A stretch of DNA of 64,000 nt, taken from contig NZ_JAQSDH010000001.1 in NCBI RefSeq assembly GCF_029945805.1, forward strand, positions 1 through 64,000, given 5' to 3'. Of the stretch, positions 56,611 through 64,000 are shown in pieces; within the stretch, counting starts at the first letter, position 1; each line of letters starts with the position of its first letter. A program made the translations under genes and the position numbers. This DNA comes from Flavobacterium sp. Lineage in GTDB: Bacteria > Bacteroidota > Bacteroidia > Flavobacteriales > Flavobacteriaceae. The notes below the pieces were generated by a model. That model ran no database searches. It was given only the letters and a program-made list of their open reading frames with translations, and was not told the origin of the DNA.

Positions 56611-57387
56611 ATGAGTCAAAGTTCTCTTTGTTTGAATTGTAATAGAGTTGTATCAGAAAAATTCTGCCCCAATTGTGGACAGAAAACGGATACACATCGA
56701 ATAACCTTCAAACACTTTATTTTTCATGATATTCTGCATGGAATTTGGCATTTCGAAAAGGGAATTTTATTTTCGTTAAAAGAAGCAATCAGAAGACCAG
56801 GTAAAGCTGCGTTGGACTACATAAGTGGAAAACGAATTCGCTATTACAACGTGTTTTATTTGATTTTGCTGATGATCGGTTTGAACATCTTCATGAACAA
56901 TTTCCATGATAAATTATCTCATATTTATTTAAATACTACTGAATCTGCGGCAAACGAGGTTGGTAAATCACTAGGAGACTTTTTAACGGATTATTCCAAA
57001 CTGATTATTTTTTCTTTTGTTCCGCTTTTTGCCGTGAACAGTTTTTTAATTTACAAAAGAAAAAAACTGAACATCAGCGAGCACTTTATCATAGCCGGAA
57101 TGGTTTTCCTTGGTGTTATGATTATTGTAACAGCATCAACTCTTATTTTTTTTATTGACTTTATTGAGCATATGGATTTTGTATCGGAATTTATAAATCT
57201 TATGACTCCGGTATCCATTCTATTATTTATTTTGATTAGCTATTATAAGACTTTCAGAAATTGCTATTCGAGAACACAAACACTTTTTAAAAGCATATTT
57301 TTTTTATTCCTTTTATTGGTTGAATTGATACTATTACTGCTCTTTTTAGTTGGTTATTTCACGGATTGGACTTTCCATCTAAAGTAA
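56611..57387 (+). CDS. DUF3667 membrane protein, short paralogue
   Basis: 258 aa. N-terminal zinc ribbon (Cys7, Cys10, Cys19, Cys22), FKHFIFHDILHGIWHFEKGILFSLKEAIRRPGKAALDYISGKR (DUF3667 core), and four membrane segments. Compared with the 352-aa paralogue at 43643 it lacks the charged middle insert. Role unknown; family is widespread in Bacteroidota. It follows a small secreted protein gene by six bases. Confidence 0.88.
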   Translation: MSQSSLCLNCNRVVSEKFCPNCGQKTDTHRITFKHFIFHDILHGIWHFEKGILFSLKEAIRRPGKAALDYISGKRIRYYNVFYLILLMIGLNIFMNNFHDKLSHIYLNTTESAANEVGKSLGDFLTDYSKLIIFSFVPLFAVNSFLIYKRKKLNISEHFIIAGMVFLGVMIIVTASTLIFFIDFIEHMDFVSEFINLMTPVSILLFILISYYKTFRNCYSRTQTLFKSIFFLFLLLVELILLLLFLVGYFTDWTFHLK

Positions 57388-57440
57388 CAAACTGCTGAAA
57401 TCTGTAACCTTTTACAACCAAACATAAAGCTGTAATTGAT

Positions 57441-57448
57441 TATATTTG
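57441..57448 (+). promoter_or_regulatory. Candidate -7 box for pepT
   Basis: TATATTTG, exact TAnnTTTG, 18 bases before the pepT ATG at 57467. Confidence 0.5.
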
Positions 57449-57466
57449 CTAAAAATAATAATCAAA

Positions 57467-58759
57467 ATGCAACATATAATTGACCGCTTTGTAAGCTACG
57501 TAATCATCGACACCGAATCGGATCCAAATTCGGGAACAACTCCAAGTACTAAAAAACAATTTGACTTAGCTAACAAACTGGCAAAAGAGTTAAAAACTAT
57601 TGGTTTAACCGAAGTAACTATTGACAAACATGGTTATATTATGGCCACACTACCATCAAATGTAGATCATGAAGTACCAACAATTGGTTTCATCTCACAC
57701 TTTGATACGACGCCAGATTTTACAGGAAAAGATGTAAAACCGCAGATTATTCCGAATTATGATGGTGGCGATATTGTATTGAATGAAGAATTGAACATCA
57801 TTTTATCTCCAAATTATTTCAAAGATTTATTGCAGTATAAAGGGCAAACTCTTATTACTACAAATGGTCTGACGTTGCTTGGCGCCGATGATAAAGCCGG
57901 AATTACAGAAATTGTAACGGCAATGGAATATTTGGTAAAAAATCCACAGATTAAGCACGGAAAAATTCGTGTTGGTTTTACGCCAGATGAAGAAATTGGT
58001 CGTGGTGCAGATTTATTTGATGTAGAGAAATTTGGTGCAGCCTGGGCGTATACTATGGACGGAAGCCAGATTGGTGAATTAGAATATGAAAACTTTAATG
58101 CGGCCGGAGTTAAGATTACCTTCAAAGGAAAATCGGTTCATCCTGGTTATGCAAAAGGAAAAATGATCAACTCAATGCTTATTGCACAAGATTTTATCAA
58201 TGAATTGCCAAAAGGCGAAACGCCACAAGAGACAAAAGGTTACGAAGGATTTTTTCACGTAACTGGAATCACCGGAAGCATTGAGGAAACAAAATTGGAT
58301 TTGATTATCCGCGACCATGACATGAAGAAATTCAAAAAACGGAAAGCGTTAATAGAGGATATCACTAAGAAGTTCAATAAGAAATTCAAGAAGCAGTTTG
58401 GCGAAGACATTGTAATTACGACAATAAAAGATCAGTATTACAATATGAAAGACAAGGTTGAACCAGTCATGTTTATTGTTGATTTGGCAGAAAAAGCGAT
58501 GAAATCATTAGACATTAAACCTTTAATCAAACCTATTCGTGGTGGAACTGACGGTTGCAGATTGTCTTATATGGGATTACCGTGTCCGAATATTTTTGCT
58601 GGTGGACACAATTTCCACGGAAAATACGAATATGTTCCAGTCGAAAGTATGCAAAAAGCGATTGATGTAATTGTCAAAATTGCCGAACTTACGGCTACCA
58701 CTGATTTTTCTAAACTTGAAAAAAAGGAAAATAAAAACAATAAGAAAAAGAAAAAATAA
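57467..58759 (+). CDS. pepT: Peptidase T (tripeptide aminopeptidase)
   Basis: 430 aa M20B zinc peptidase from ATG 57467; a TTG at 57446 lies in the promoter box and is rejected. Metal and catalytic residues: SHFDTTPD (His78, Asp80), GADDKAG (Asp141), PDEEIG (Glu174-175 pair) and DGS (Asp198), plus a late GGHNFHG. It cleaves tripeptides in the cytoplasm. The last ~20 residues are a Lys/Asn run ([15 protein letters not shown]), longer and more basic than usual, probably a disordered tail. Confidence 0.95.
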   Translation: MQHIIDRFVSYVIIDTESDPNSGTTPSTKKQFDLANKLAKELKTIGLTEVTIDKHGYIMATLPSNVDHEVPTIGFISHFDTTPDFTGKDVKPQIIPNYDGGDIVLNEELNIILSPNYFKDLLQYKGQTLITTNGLTLLGADDKAGITEIVTAMEYLVKNPQIKHGKIRVGFTPDEEIGRGADLFDVEKFGAAWAYTMDGSQIGELEYENFNAAGVKITFKGKSVHPGYAKGKMINSMLIAQDFINELPKGETPQETKGYEGFFHVTGITGSIEETKLDLIIRDHDMKKFKKRKALIEDITKKFNKKFKKQFGEDIVITTIKDQYYNMKDKVEPVMFIVDLAEKAMKSLDIKPLIKPIRGGTDGCRLSYMGLPCPNIFAGGHNFHGKYEYVPVESMQKAIDVIVKIAELTATTDFSKLEKKENKNNKKKKK

Positions 58760-58763
58760 TTTA

Positions 58764-58788
58764 GCCACAGATTCACAGATTACAGATG
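58764..58788 (+). repeat. CCACAGATT-type dispersed repeat
   Basis: GCCACAGATTCACAGATTAC followed by a short AGATG-type hairpin; same kind of unit as at 26717-26749. Confidence 0.45.
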
Positions 58789-58922
58789 ATTTTTACATCA
58801 TTTAAATCCTTGGTAAAAAGAAATCTGAAAACTAAATCTAGAGGTACCGTAAGTTCCACGCTTAAATGAAGAATAGTAAAAATTTTATGAAAAATGGTTT
58901 TCTTATTGTACGCCAGAACAAA

Positions 58923-59756
58923 ATGAAAACCATTTTCTTTTCATTTACGCTACTCTATCTGGTTTTTTGTCAATCGTGTATGCGAATGCGAATGACGAGT
59001 AAGGAAACTAAAACCTTCTTTAAAACAGCTAAAACGACTTATATTGATTCTTCTTTGGTAATAAATGACTTTACTATTCATTACATCGAAACTGGAAATA
59101 AAAATGCTCCAACCCTATTTTTTGTGCACGGTTCGCCAGGAAGTTGGGATGCTTTCAAAGACTATTTGAAAGACACTTTATTGCTGTCTAAATACCGTAT
59201 GATTGCGGTTGACCGAATTGGTTTTGGCTACAGCAATTTTGGTCAAGCCGAAGATCTCAGAACGCAATCTTACATCCTAGAAAAAATGACACAGAAAATA
59301 GCCAACGGAAAACCAATTTACTTAATTGGGCACTCGCTTGGTGGACCAACTATTGCAGAAATGGCCGCGGATAAACCTAATGATTATGCGGCACTAATAG
59401 TTTTGTCAGGGTCGATTGATCCTAAAGCTGAAACTCCGGAACAATGGCGGTCGGTTATCAAGACAAGACCATTACGGTTTTTAATACCGGCTGCGCTTCG
59501 TACATCCAATGATGAACTTTGGTCTTTGAAACGTGATTTGTATGATTTAAAACCAAAACTCCGTAACATAACTACAAAAGTGATTATAATTCACGGCACC
59601 AAAGATCAATTGGTTCCTTACAGCAATGTTGCTTTTATGAAAAGTGAATTGTACAGTGCTGAAACACTAGATGTGATTTCCATCAAAGATGCCAATCATT
59701 TTATTCCGTGGGTGAATTTTGAGCAAATTAGGGATGTACTTTACAAATTGGAATGA
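58923..59756 (+). CDS. Alpha/beta hydrolase, probable lipoprotein
   Basis: 277 aa from ATG 58923 (MKTIFFSFTLLYLVFCQSC), a signal with a loose lipobox (CQSC); upstream in-frame Mets at 58866 and 58887 give a longer non-signal leader and are less likely. Alpha/beta hydrolase fold with oxyanion loop FFVHGSPGSWD, nucleophile GHSLGG and a final His in DANHFIPW. Substrate unknown; could be an esterase or epoxide hydrolase. It is followed by a long hairpin. Confidence 0.85.
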   Translation: MKTIFFSFTLLYLVFCQSCMRMRMTSKETKTFFKTAKTTYIDSSLVINDFTIHYIETGNKNAPTLFFVHGSPGSWDAFKDYLKDTLLLSKYRMIAVDRIGFGYSNFGQAEDLRTQSYILEKMTQKIANGKPIYLIGHSLGGPTIAEMAADKPNDYAALIVLSGSIDPKAETPEQWRSVIKTRPLRFLIPAALRTSNDELWSLKRDLYDLKPKLRNITTKVIIIHGTKDQLVPYSNVAFMKSELYSAETLDVISIKDANHFIPWVNFEQIRDVLYKLE

Positions 59757-59764
59757 AAAAGCAA

Positions 59765-59824
59765 ACCGCAAATTCACAAATTTACAATACCTAATCAGTA
59801 CTAAATAATTTGCGAATTTGCGGT
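59765..59824 (+). terminator. Long hairpin built from a CGCAAATT repeat
   Basis: Seventeen-base arms ACCGCAAATTCACAAAT and ATTTGCGAATTTGCGGT (one G-U) around a 26-base loop, followed by AATTTTTTTT. Likely terminates the hydrolase gene and also looks like a dispersed flavobacterial repeat. Confidence 0.65.
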
Positions 59825-59848
59825 AATTTTTTTTAGAAAAAAGTAACC

Positions 59849-60124
59849 TTACGCTTTCTTATTCAATGCAGCAGTCATTTCTAAAGAAATAGCGGAACGC
59901 TCTAATTTTAGTTTACCAGACATGGTTTCGATGATAACTGTAGTTTCAGCAAGCTCAGTAATTTTACCGTGGAAACCACTTTTAGTGATGATTTTATCAC
60001 CTACTTTCAAGCCTGATTCGAATTCTTTTTCTTGTTTAATTTTCTTTTGTTGTGGTCTAAACATAAAAAGATACATCACCACAAAAATTAGTATAAAAGG
60101 TAAAAACTTAGTAATCTGTTCCAT
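59849..60124 (-). CDS. yajC: Preprotein translocase accessory subunit YajC
   Basis: 91 aa. One membrane segment (FLPFILIFVVMYLFMF), then RPQQKKIKQEKEFESGLKVGD and TKSGFHGKITEL, the YajC signature. It associates with SecDF. Follows nusB by 14 bases on the minus strand, forming a housekeeping operon common in Bacteroidota. Confidence 0.96.
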   Translation of the reverse strand: MEQITKFLPFILIFVVMYLFMFRPQQKKIKQEKEFESGLKVGDKIITKSGFHGKITELAETTVIIETMSGKLKLERSAISLEMTAALNKKA

Positions 60125-60138
60125 AATAATTATTGATT

Positions 60139-61083
60139 TTAATTTTGAATTAATCCTCTTCCGGATTTTTTGATTTTGTCTTCGCTTTGGAATTCTTTGA
60201 CTAAATTATCTAAAATTCCGTTAATAAATATGCTGCTTTTTGGTGTTGAATATTCTTTGGCAATTTCAAGATATTCGTTAATAGTAACCTTAACTGGAAT
60301 AGATGGAAATTTCAAGAACTCACAAATTGCCATTTTTAAAATAATAGTATCTATTTCGGCTATTCTTTCGGCATCCCAATTAGGGGTTTTATTAATGTAT
60401 TCTTTTGCTAGCTCGACTTCGTTAAGAACGGTTTTTTTGAACAATAAAGTTACGAATTCTTGATCTTCTTGATCTTTATATAGTCTGGTTACTCTAAATT
60501 CTTCTTTCTCTGAAAACTGATTCAGTTGTTTTAAAATTTGGGTATTCACCAACGGTATATCATCAATCCAAGTTAGTTTATTGTCTTCAAGATATTCGTA
60601 TAGTTTTTCATTTGGAGCAATTAACTCTGCAAACATTGCTGCAACAAACTCTTTATCCACCTCGAAAGAGGTTTTTTTATTTTGCATATAGACTTGGTAC
60701 AACTTACTTTGTTTGATTTCGTTTAAAAGAATCAAAACATAAGTATCATCCATTGCCCAATTGTTGATTTTTCGTTTCTCTAATGCAATACTTAACGAAT
60801 TGCTTTCTTCTAACAATTGAAGAACAGCGTTGTCAACAAATTTTCTGTTGGGTTTTTTATCTTCCAGTGTAGCCAAATGTTTCTTGCTAGAAGCTTCTAG
60901 GAAAACAATTTCTTTCTTTCTGATTTCTATCAGCGAAGACAACATAATTAAATACAAATCTTGAATACTATCGATACTATGAAGTAAAAATTTTTCTTCT
61001 TTCTCAATTTCGTCAGAGTTTTTTTGGTGTAATGCGTAAATAGATTGCATTACTTTCACTCGAATATGTCTTCTGTTTAACAC
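60139..61083 (-). CDS. nusB: Transcription antitermination factor NusB
   Basis: 314 aa, roughly twice the length of E. coli NusB, as in other Bacteroidota. The NusB fold is the C-terminal half (FVTLLFKKTVLNEVELAKEYINKTPNWDAERIAEIDTIILKMAICEFLKFPSIPVKVTINEYLEIAKEYSTPKSSIFINGILDNL); the N-terminal MLNRRHIRVKVMQSIYALHQ is conserved too, with a helical insert between. Binds boxA with NusE during rRNA transcription. Co-directional with yajC. Confidence 0.94.
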   Translation of the reverse strand: MLNRRHIRVKVMQSIYALHQKNSDEIEKEEKFLLHSIDSIQDLYLIMLSSLIEIRKKEIVFLEASSKKHLATLEDKKPNRKFVDNAVLQLLEESNSLSIALEKRKINNWAMDDTYVLILLNEIKQSKLYQVYMQNKKTSFEVDKEFVAAMFAELIAPNEKLYEYLEDNKLTWIDDIPLVNTQILKQLNQFSEKEEFRVTRLYKDQEDQEFVTLLFKKTVLNEVELAKEYINKTPNWDAERIAEIDTIILKMAICEFLKFPSIPVKVTINEYLEIAKEYSTPKSSIFINGILDNLVKEFQSEDKIKKSGRGLIQN

Positions 61084-61105
61084 GGGTAAGAACTTTTAAA
61101 ATTAA

Positions 61106-61132
61106 CAAAGCGAAAGAAAGTCTTTCGCTTTG
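61106..61132 (-). terminator. Terminator after the Leu/Phe/Val dehydrogenase gene
   Basis: On the minus strand CAAAGCGAAAG / CTTTCGCTTTG stem with five-base loop, then TTAATTTT. Sits between the dehydrogenase stop and nusB. Confidence 0.7.
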
Positions 61133-61159
61133 CAAAAATAGGAAATATTTTTAAACGGC

Positions 61160-62266
61160 TTATTTATTAGCGTTTTCTTTTTTTCTTTGAGCGATTCTAT
61201 TTTCAGCAATCTGCATTGCAGCTTGTTGCGTCGTCATTTTATTTTCATCGGCAAAACCGAAGATTTCAAGCGTTGTATTATAGATATTCTCTGTTCTTCT
61301 CATTGCTTCACCTTCTGCATACTTTACTAATTCGCCATAAACATTGATTATTCCACCAGCATTTATCAAGAAATCAGGCGCATAAGCAATACCTCTTTCT
61401 CTAAGTATTTTACCGTGAACTGACTCAACAGCCAATTGGTTATTTGCAGCACCAGCAATTACTTTAGCTTTAATTTTATAGATGGTTTCATCATTAATTG
61501 TAGCACCTAAAGCACAAGGTGAATAGATATCAACATCAGCGCTGTATATATCGTCACCAGTGAAAATTTTAGCACCATATTTCGAAACCATATCTTCCAT
61601 TTTATCGTGGTGAATATCTGAAACAAATACTGTTGCTCCTTCTTTAGTCAAATAACTAATTAAAGTTTCTCCAACGTGTCCGTTTCCTTGAACCAATACT
61701 GTTTTACCGGCTAAACTTTCTGAACCAAATTTGTATTTTGCCGCAGCCTTCATCCCCATATAAACTCCATAAGCTGTTACTGGAGATGGATTTCCAGAAC
61801 CGCCTCTTTCGATAGAAATTCCGGTAACAAATTTAGTTACTTGGTTAATTCTATCCATGTCTTCAGTCGTGGTTCCTACGTCCTCAGCAGTAATATATTT
61901 TCCGCTTAAAGAATTTACAAACTCTCCAAATCGAGTGATCATTTCTGGAGTTTTATCTGTTTTGGCATCGCCAATGATTACCGCTTTTCCGCCACCAAGG
62001 TTCAATCCTGTGATAGCTGACTTGTAGGTCATTCCACGAGAAAGACGCAAAACATCATTCAATGCTTCCCATTCATTCGCATAATTCCACATTCTTGTTC
62101 CACCAAGAGCTGGCCCCATAACTGTATTATGAATTCCAATAATTGCTTTTAAACCCGTATCTTTGTCGTTACAAAAAACAATTTGTTCGTGATTATCAAA
62201 AGATAGCTGACCAAAAACGGGATCCATTTTTTTAAGCTCTGCAGGCGTTGTGATTTCTGATGTCAT
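61160..62266 (-). CDS. Glu/Leu/Phe/Val dehydrogenase
   Basis: 368 aa. Motifs GPALGGTRMW (51-60), RGMTYKSAITGLNLGGGKAVI (77-97; Lys82 and Lys94 correspond to the two conserved active-site Lys) and the Rossmann GNGHVG. It is closest in layout to leucine dehydrogenase and deaminates branched amino acids to keto acids with NAD+; a valine or phenylalanine preference is not excluded. A TAATTTTG box at 62316-62309 is 42 bases before the ATG. Confidence 0.9.
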   Translation of the reverse strand: MTSEITTPAELKKMDPVFGQLSFDNHEQIVFCNDKDTGLKAIIGIHNTVMGPALGGTRMWNYANEWEALNDVLRLSRGMTYKSAITGLNLGGGKAVIIGDAKTDKTPEMITRFGEFVNSLSGKYITAEDVGTTTEDMDRINQVTKFVTGISIERGGSGNPSPVTAYGVYMGMKAAAKYKFGSESLAGKTVLVQGNGHVGETLISYLTKEGATVFVSDIHHDKMEDMVSKYGAKIFTGDDIYSADVDIYSPCALGATINDETIYKIKAKVIAGAANNQLAVESVHGKILRERGIAYAPDFLINAGGIINVYGELVKYAEGEAMRRTENIYNTTLEIFGFADENKMTTQQAAMQIAENRIAQRKKENANK

Positions 62267-62308
62267 TTTGTAAAAGTGTTTAATTAGGACTTTACTGAAA
62301 AGTCAGCG

Positions 62309-62316
62309 CAAAATTA
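62309..62316 (-). promoter_or_regulatory. Candidate -7 box for the amino-acid dehydrogenase
   Basis: TAATTTTG on the minus strand; a TTTG lies 24 bases further upstream, one base outside the usual range. Confidence 0.4.
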
Positions 62317-62462
62317 AGGCTTTATTAAATAATATTCACTCAAATCGATAATAATTGGCAATTTGTTAATAAAATTCACATAAACAAAGAATAGTATAAT
62401 TTAATTATATTTAAAGATTTTAACATAAAAGAAGATATAACCCCCTATTTTATCAATTTTCA

Positions 62463-64000
62463 ATGAAAGAACTTCAATATTTAAACAAATACTTTGTCAA
62501 ATATAAATTCCACTTTTTATTAGGAATTTTGTTTACAATTGCCTCTCAAGTATTTTCTTTGTTTACCCCAAAATTGGTTAATAAATCAATCACCGTTGTT
62601 GAAAATTTTAATAAAAACGGTTTGAGCCTTGAAACAGTCAAAATCGAATTAATCAAAAATATTTTGTGGATTGTAGGTTCAACACTGATCGCTGGTGTTT
62701 TACGTTTTTTGATGCGTCAAAAACTAATCGTAATGTCTCGTCATGTCGAGTTTGATTTGAAAAATGAAATTTTTAAGCATTACGAAGTTTTAGATCAAAA
62801 TTTTTACAAACGCAACCGTACGGGCGACTTGATGAATCGCATTAGTGAAGATGTTGCCAAAGTCCGACAATATGTTGGCCCAGCCGTAATGTACACCATT
62901 AATACCTTCATCAGTTTTATTATTGTAATCATATATATGTATAATGTGTCGCCACGACTGACTTTATACGCTATACTTCCCTTACCGATTCTAGCTTACA
63001 TCATTTTTAGACTTAGCAAAGAAATCAATAAACGCAGTACTATTTTTCAACAATATTTGTCGAAAGTTTTCAGTTTTACTCAAGAAATTTTTTCTGGAAT
63101 ACGTGTTGTTAAAGCCTATGGACTCGAAAAACAGTATCAAAAAAACCTTGAAGAAATAGCTGTAGGAAGTAAAACCAAAAGTATGGATCTTGCCGGCGTG
63201 CAGTCGCTTTTTGGTCCGTTAATGATTGGATTAATTGGCATTAGTAATCTAATCGTAATCTATTTTGGCGGAATGATGTATATTGACGGAAGTATAAAAA
63301 GCATCGGTACTATTGCCGAATTCATTCTTTATGTAAATATGTTGACGTGGCCAGTGGCTTCGATTGGCTGGGTTTCCTCTTTGGTTCAAGAAGCAGAAGC
63401 CTCTCAAAAAAGGATTAATGAATTCCTGAAAATCGAACCAGAAATCAAAAATAAATCGGAAAAACAAACAAACATTCAGGGTGAAATCGAATTTAGTAAC
63501 GTAACTTTTACTTATGATGACACCGATATTACGGCACTTCAAAACATTTCATTCAAAGTTAAAAAAGGAGAAACCTTAGCGATTTTAGGTAAAACAGGTT
63601 CAGGAAAATCGAGTATCCTATCTTTGATTACAAGAATGTATGACATCAAGCAAGGTTCAATTACTATTGATGGAAAAAACATCGATGAAGTTAATTTGTC
63701 CGACTTAAGAAACAGCATTGGAATTGTTCCTCAAGATTCCTTTCTATTTTCGGACACCATAAAAAACAATATTAAGTTTGGAAAAGAAGATGCTACCGAT
63801 GAAGAAGTAATTAATGCCGCAAAAAATGCAGTGGTACATAACAACATTATGAACTTCAACCTAAAATATGAAACTGTTTTAGGAGAACGCGGCATCACAC
63901 TTTCGGGCGGACAAAAGCAGCGTGTAGCTATTGCACGAGCTATTATTAAAGATCCAAAAATTTTATTATTTGATGACTGTCTTTCAGCGGTCGATACGGA
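62463..64000 (+). CDS. ABC exporter, fused membrane and ATPase domains, truncated at window end
   Basis: 512 codons are visible from ATG 62463. Six-helix exporter membrane domain (about 15-310) followed by the ATPase: Walker A LGKTGSGKSS, Q-loop VPQDSF, signature LSGGQKQRVAIARA and Walker B ILLFDDCLSAVDT. The residue after Walker B Asp, usually a catalytic Glu, is Asp here (DD), as in the degenerate site of heterodimeric exporters. MsbA/MdlB-like; substrate unknown. The C-terminal end, including the H-loop, is outside the window. Confidence 0.93.
   Translation, partial: MKELQYLNKYFVKYKFHFLLGILFTIASQVFSLFTPKLVNKSITVVENFNKNGLSLETVKIELIKNILWIVGSTLIAGVLRFLMRQKLIVMSRHVEFDLKNEIFKHYEVLDQNFYKRNRTGDLMNRISEDVAKVRQYVGPAVMYTINTFISFIIVIIYMYNVSPRLTLYAILPLPILAYIIFRLSKEINKRSTIFQQYLSKVFSFTQEIFSGIRVVKAYGLEKQYQKNLEEIAVGSKTKSMDLAGVQSLFGPLMIGLIGISNLIVIYFGGMMYIDGSIKSIGTIAEFILYVNMLTWPVASIGWVSSLVQEAEASQKRINEFLKIEPEIKNKSEKQTNIQGEIEFSNVTFTYDDTDITALQNISFKVKKGETLAILGKTGSGKSSILSLITRMYDIKQGSITIDGKNIDEVNLSDLRNSIGIVPQDSFLFSDTIKNNIKFGKEDATDEEVINAAKNAVVHNNIMNFNLKYETVLGERGITLSGGQKQRVAIARAIIKDPKILLFDDCLSAVDT

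Noticed and set aside
58700..58759. Lys/Asn-rich tail of pepT as a frameshift product
   Set aside because: The frame is continuous with the conserved domain, and A-rich tails are common in AT-rich genomes; more simply a disordered tail.
61133..61140. TATTTTTG on the minus strand as a nusB promoter
   Set aside because: It lies beside the dehydrogenase terminator with no TTTG upstream, and would place the terminator hairpin in the nusB leader; left unassigned.

Overview
The window looks like a chromosomal segment of a Flavobacterium-like member of the Bacteroidota. The DNA is AT-rich. Several proteins carry type IX secretion (T9SS) C-terminal sorting domains, and SusC/TonB-type import, DUF3667, DUF4476 and BshB1 proteins are present. 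Promoters fit the Bacteroidota pattern TTTG-N(17-23)-TAnnTTTG. I see no phage, insertion sequence, CRISPR array or rRNA. One tRNA (His, GTG) is present.

Region by region. 1-6.5 kb: the N-terminal 2,179 codons of a giant secreted Ig/PKD-like adhesin with a CUB domain, running off the left edge. 6.9-15.2 kb: a minus-strand exopolysaccharide/capsule operon (Wza-type exporter, Wzc-type tyrosine kinase, UDP-GlcNAc 4-epimerase, animal-type UDP-glucose dehydrogenase, UDP-HexNAc dehydrogenase, dTDP-glucose dehydratase), then recR. 16-22 kb: a sodium-solute symporter, a CoA-binding protein, MarC, an SDR/DUF2867 protein, the arginine deiminase-like CtlX and small secreted proteins. 22-28.6 kb: a cobalamin locus, with BtuB-type receptor behind a cobalamin riboswitch on the minus strand and a divergent BtuF-BtuC-BtuD importer preceded by a nonsense-interrupted T9SS gene. 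28.6-33.6 kb: TrmL, an RluE-like pseudouridine synthase, a DUF4476 protein, RmuC and a thioesterase.

33.7-40.3 kb: the most unusual block. A two-gene module, diheme c-type cytochrome lipoprotein plus T9SS-exported FG-GAP/ASPIC-UnbV protein, occurs twice in tandem, and each copy has its own promoter-like box and terminator. 40.4-41 kb holds a decayed remnant that resembles a RidA-family gene. 41-48 kb: a YceI-like protein, a Kir-type potassium channel, GNAT, DUF1801, DUF3667, an M28 peptidase, tRNA-His, bshB1 and a menaquinone pair (isochorismate synthase plus hotdog thioesterase). 48-64 kb: a beta-helix lipoprotein, an LRR/T9SS protein, purL, a second DUF3667 protein, pepT, an alpha/beta hydrolase, yajC, nusB, a Leu/Phe/Val-type dehydrogenase and the start of an ABC exporter.

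The best leads are the duplicated cytochrome/UnbV module, two in-frame remnants of a palindromic repeat inside purL (a third, intergenic copy sits in the polysaccharide operon), a riboswitch whose variable arms are filled with simple AT-rich repeats, and the nonsense-interrupted secreted gene in the B12 locus.
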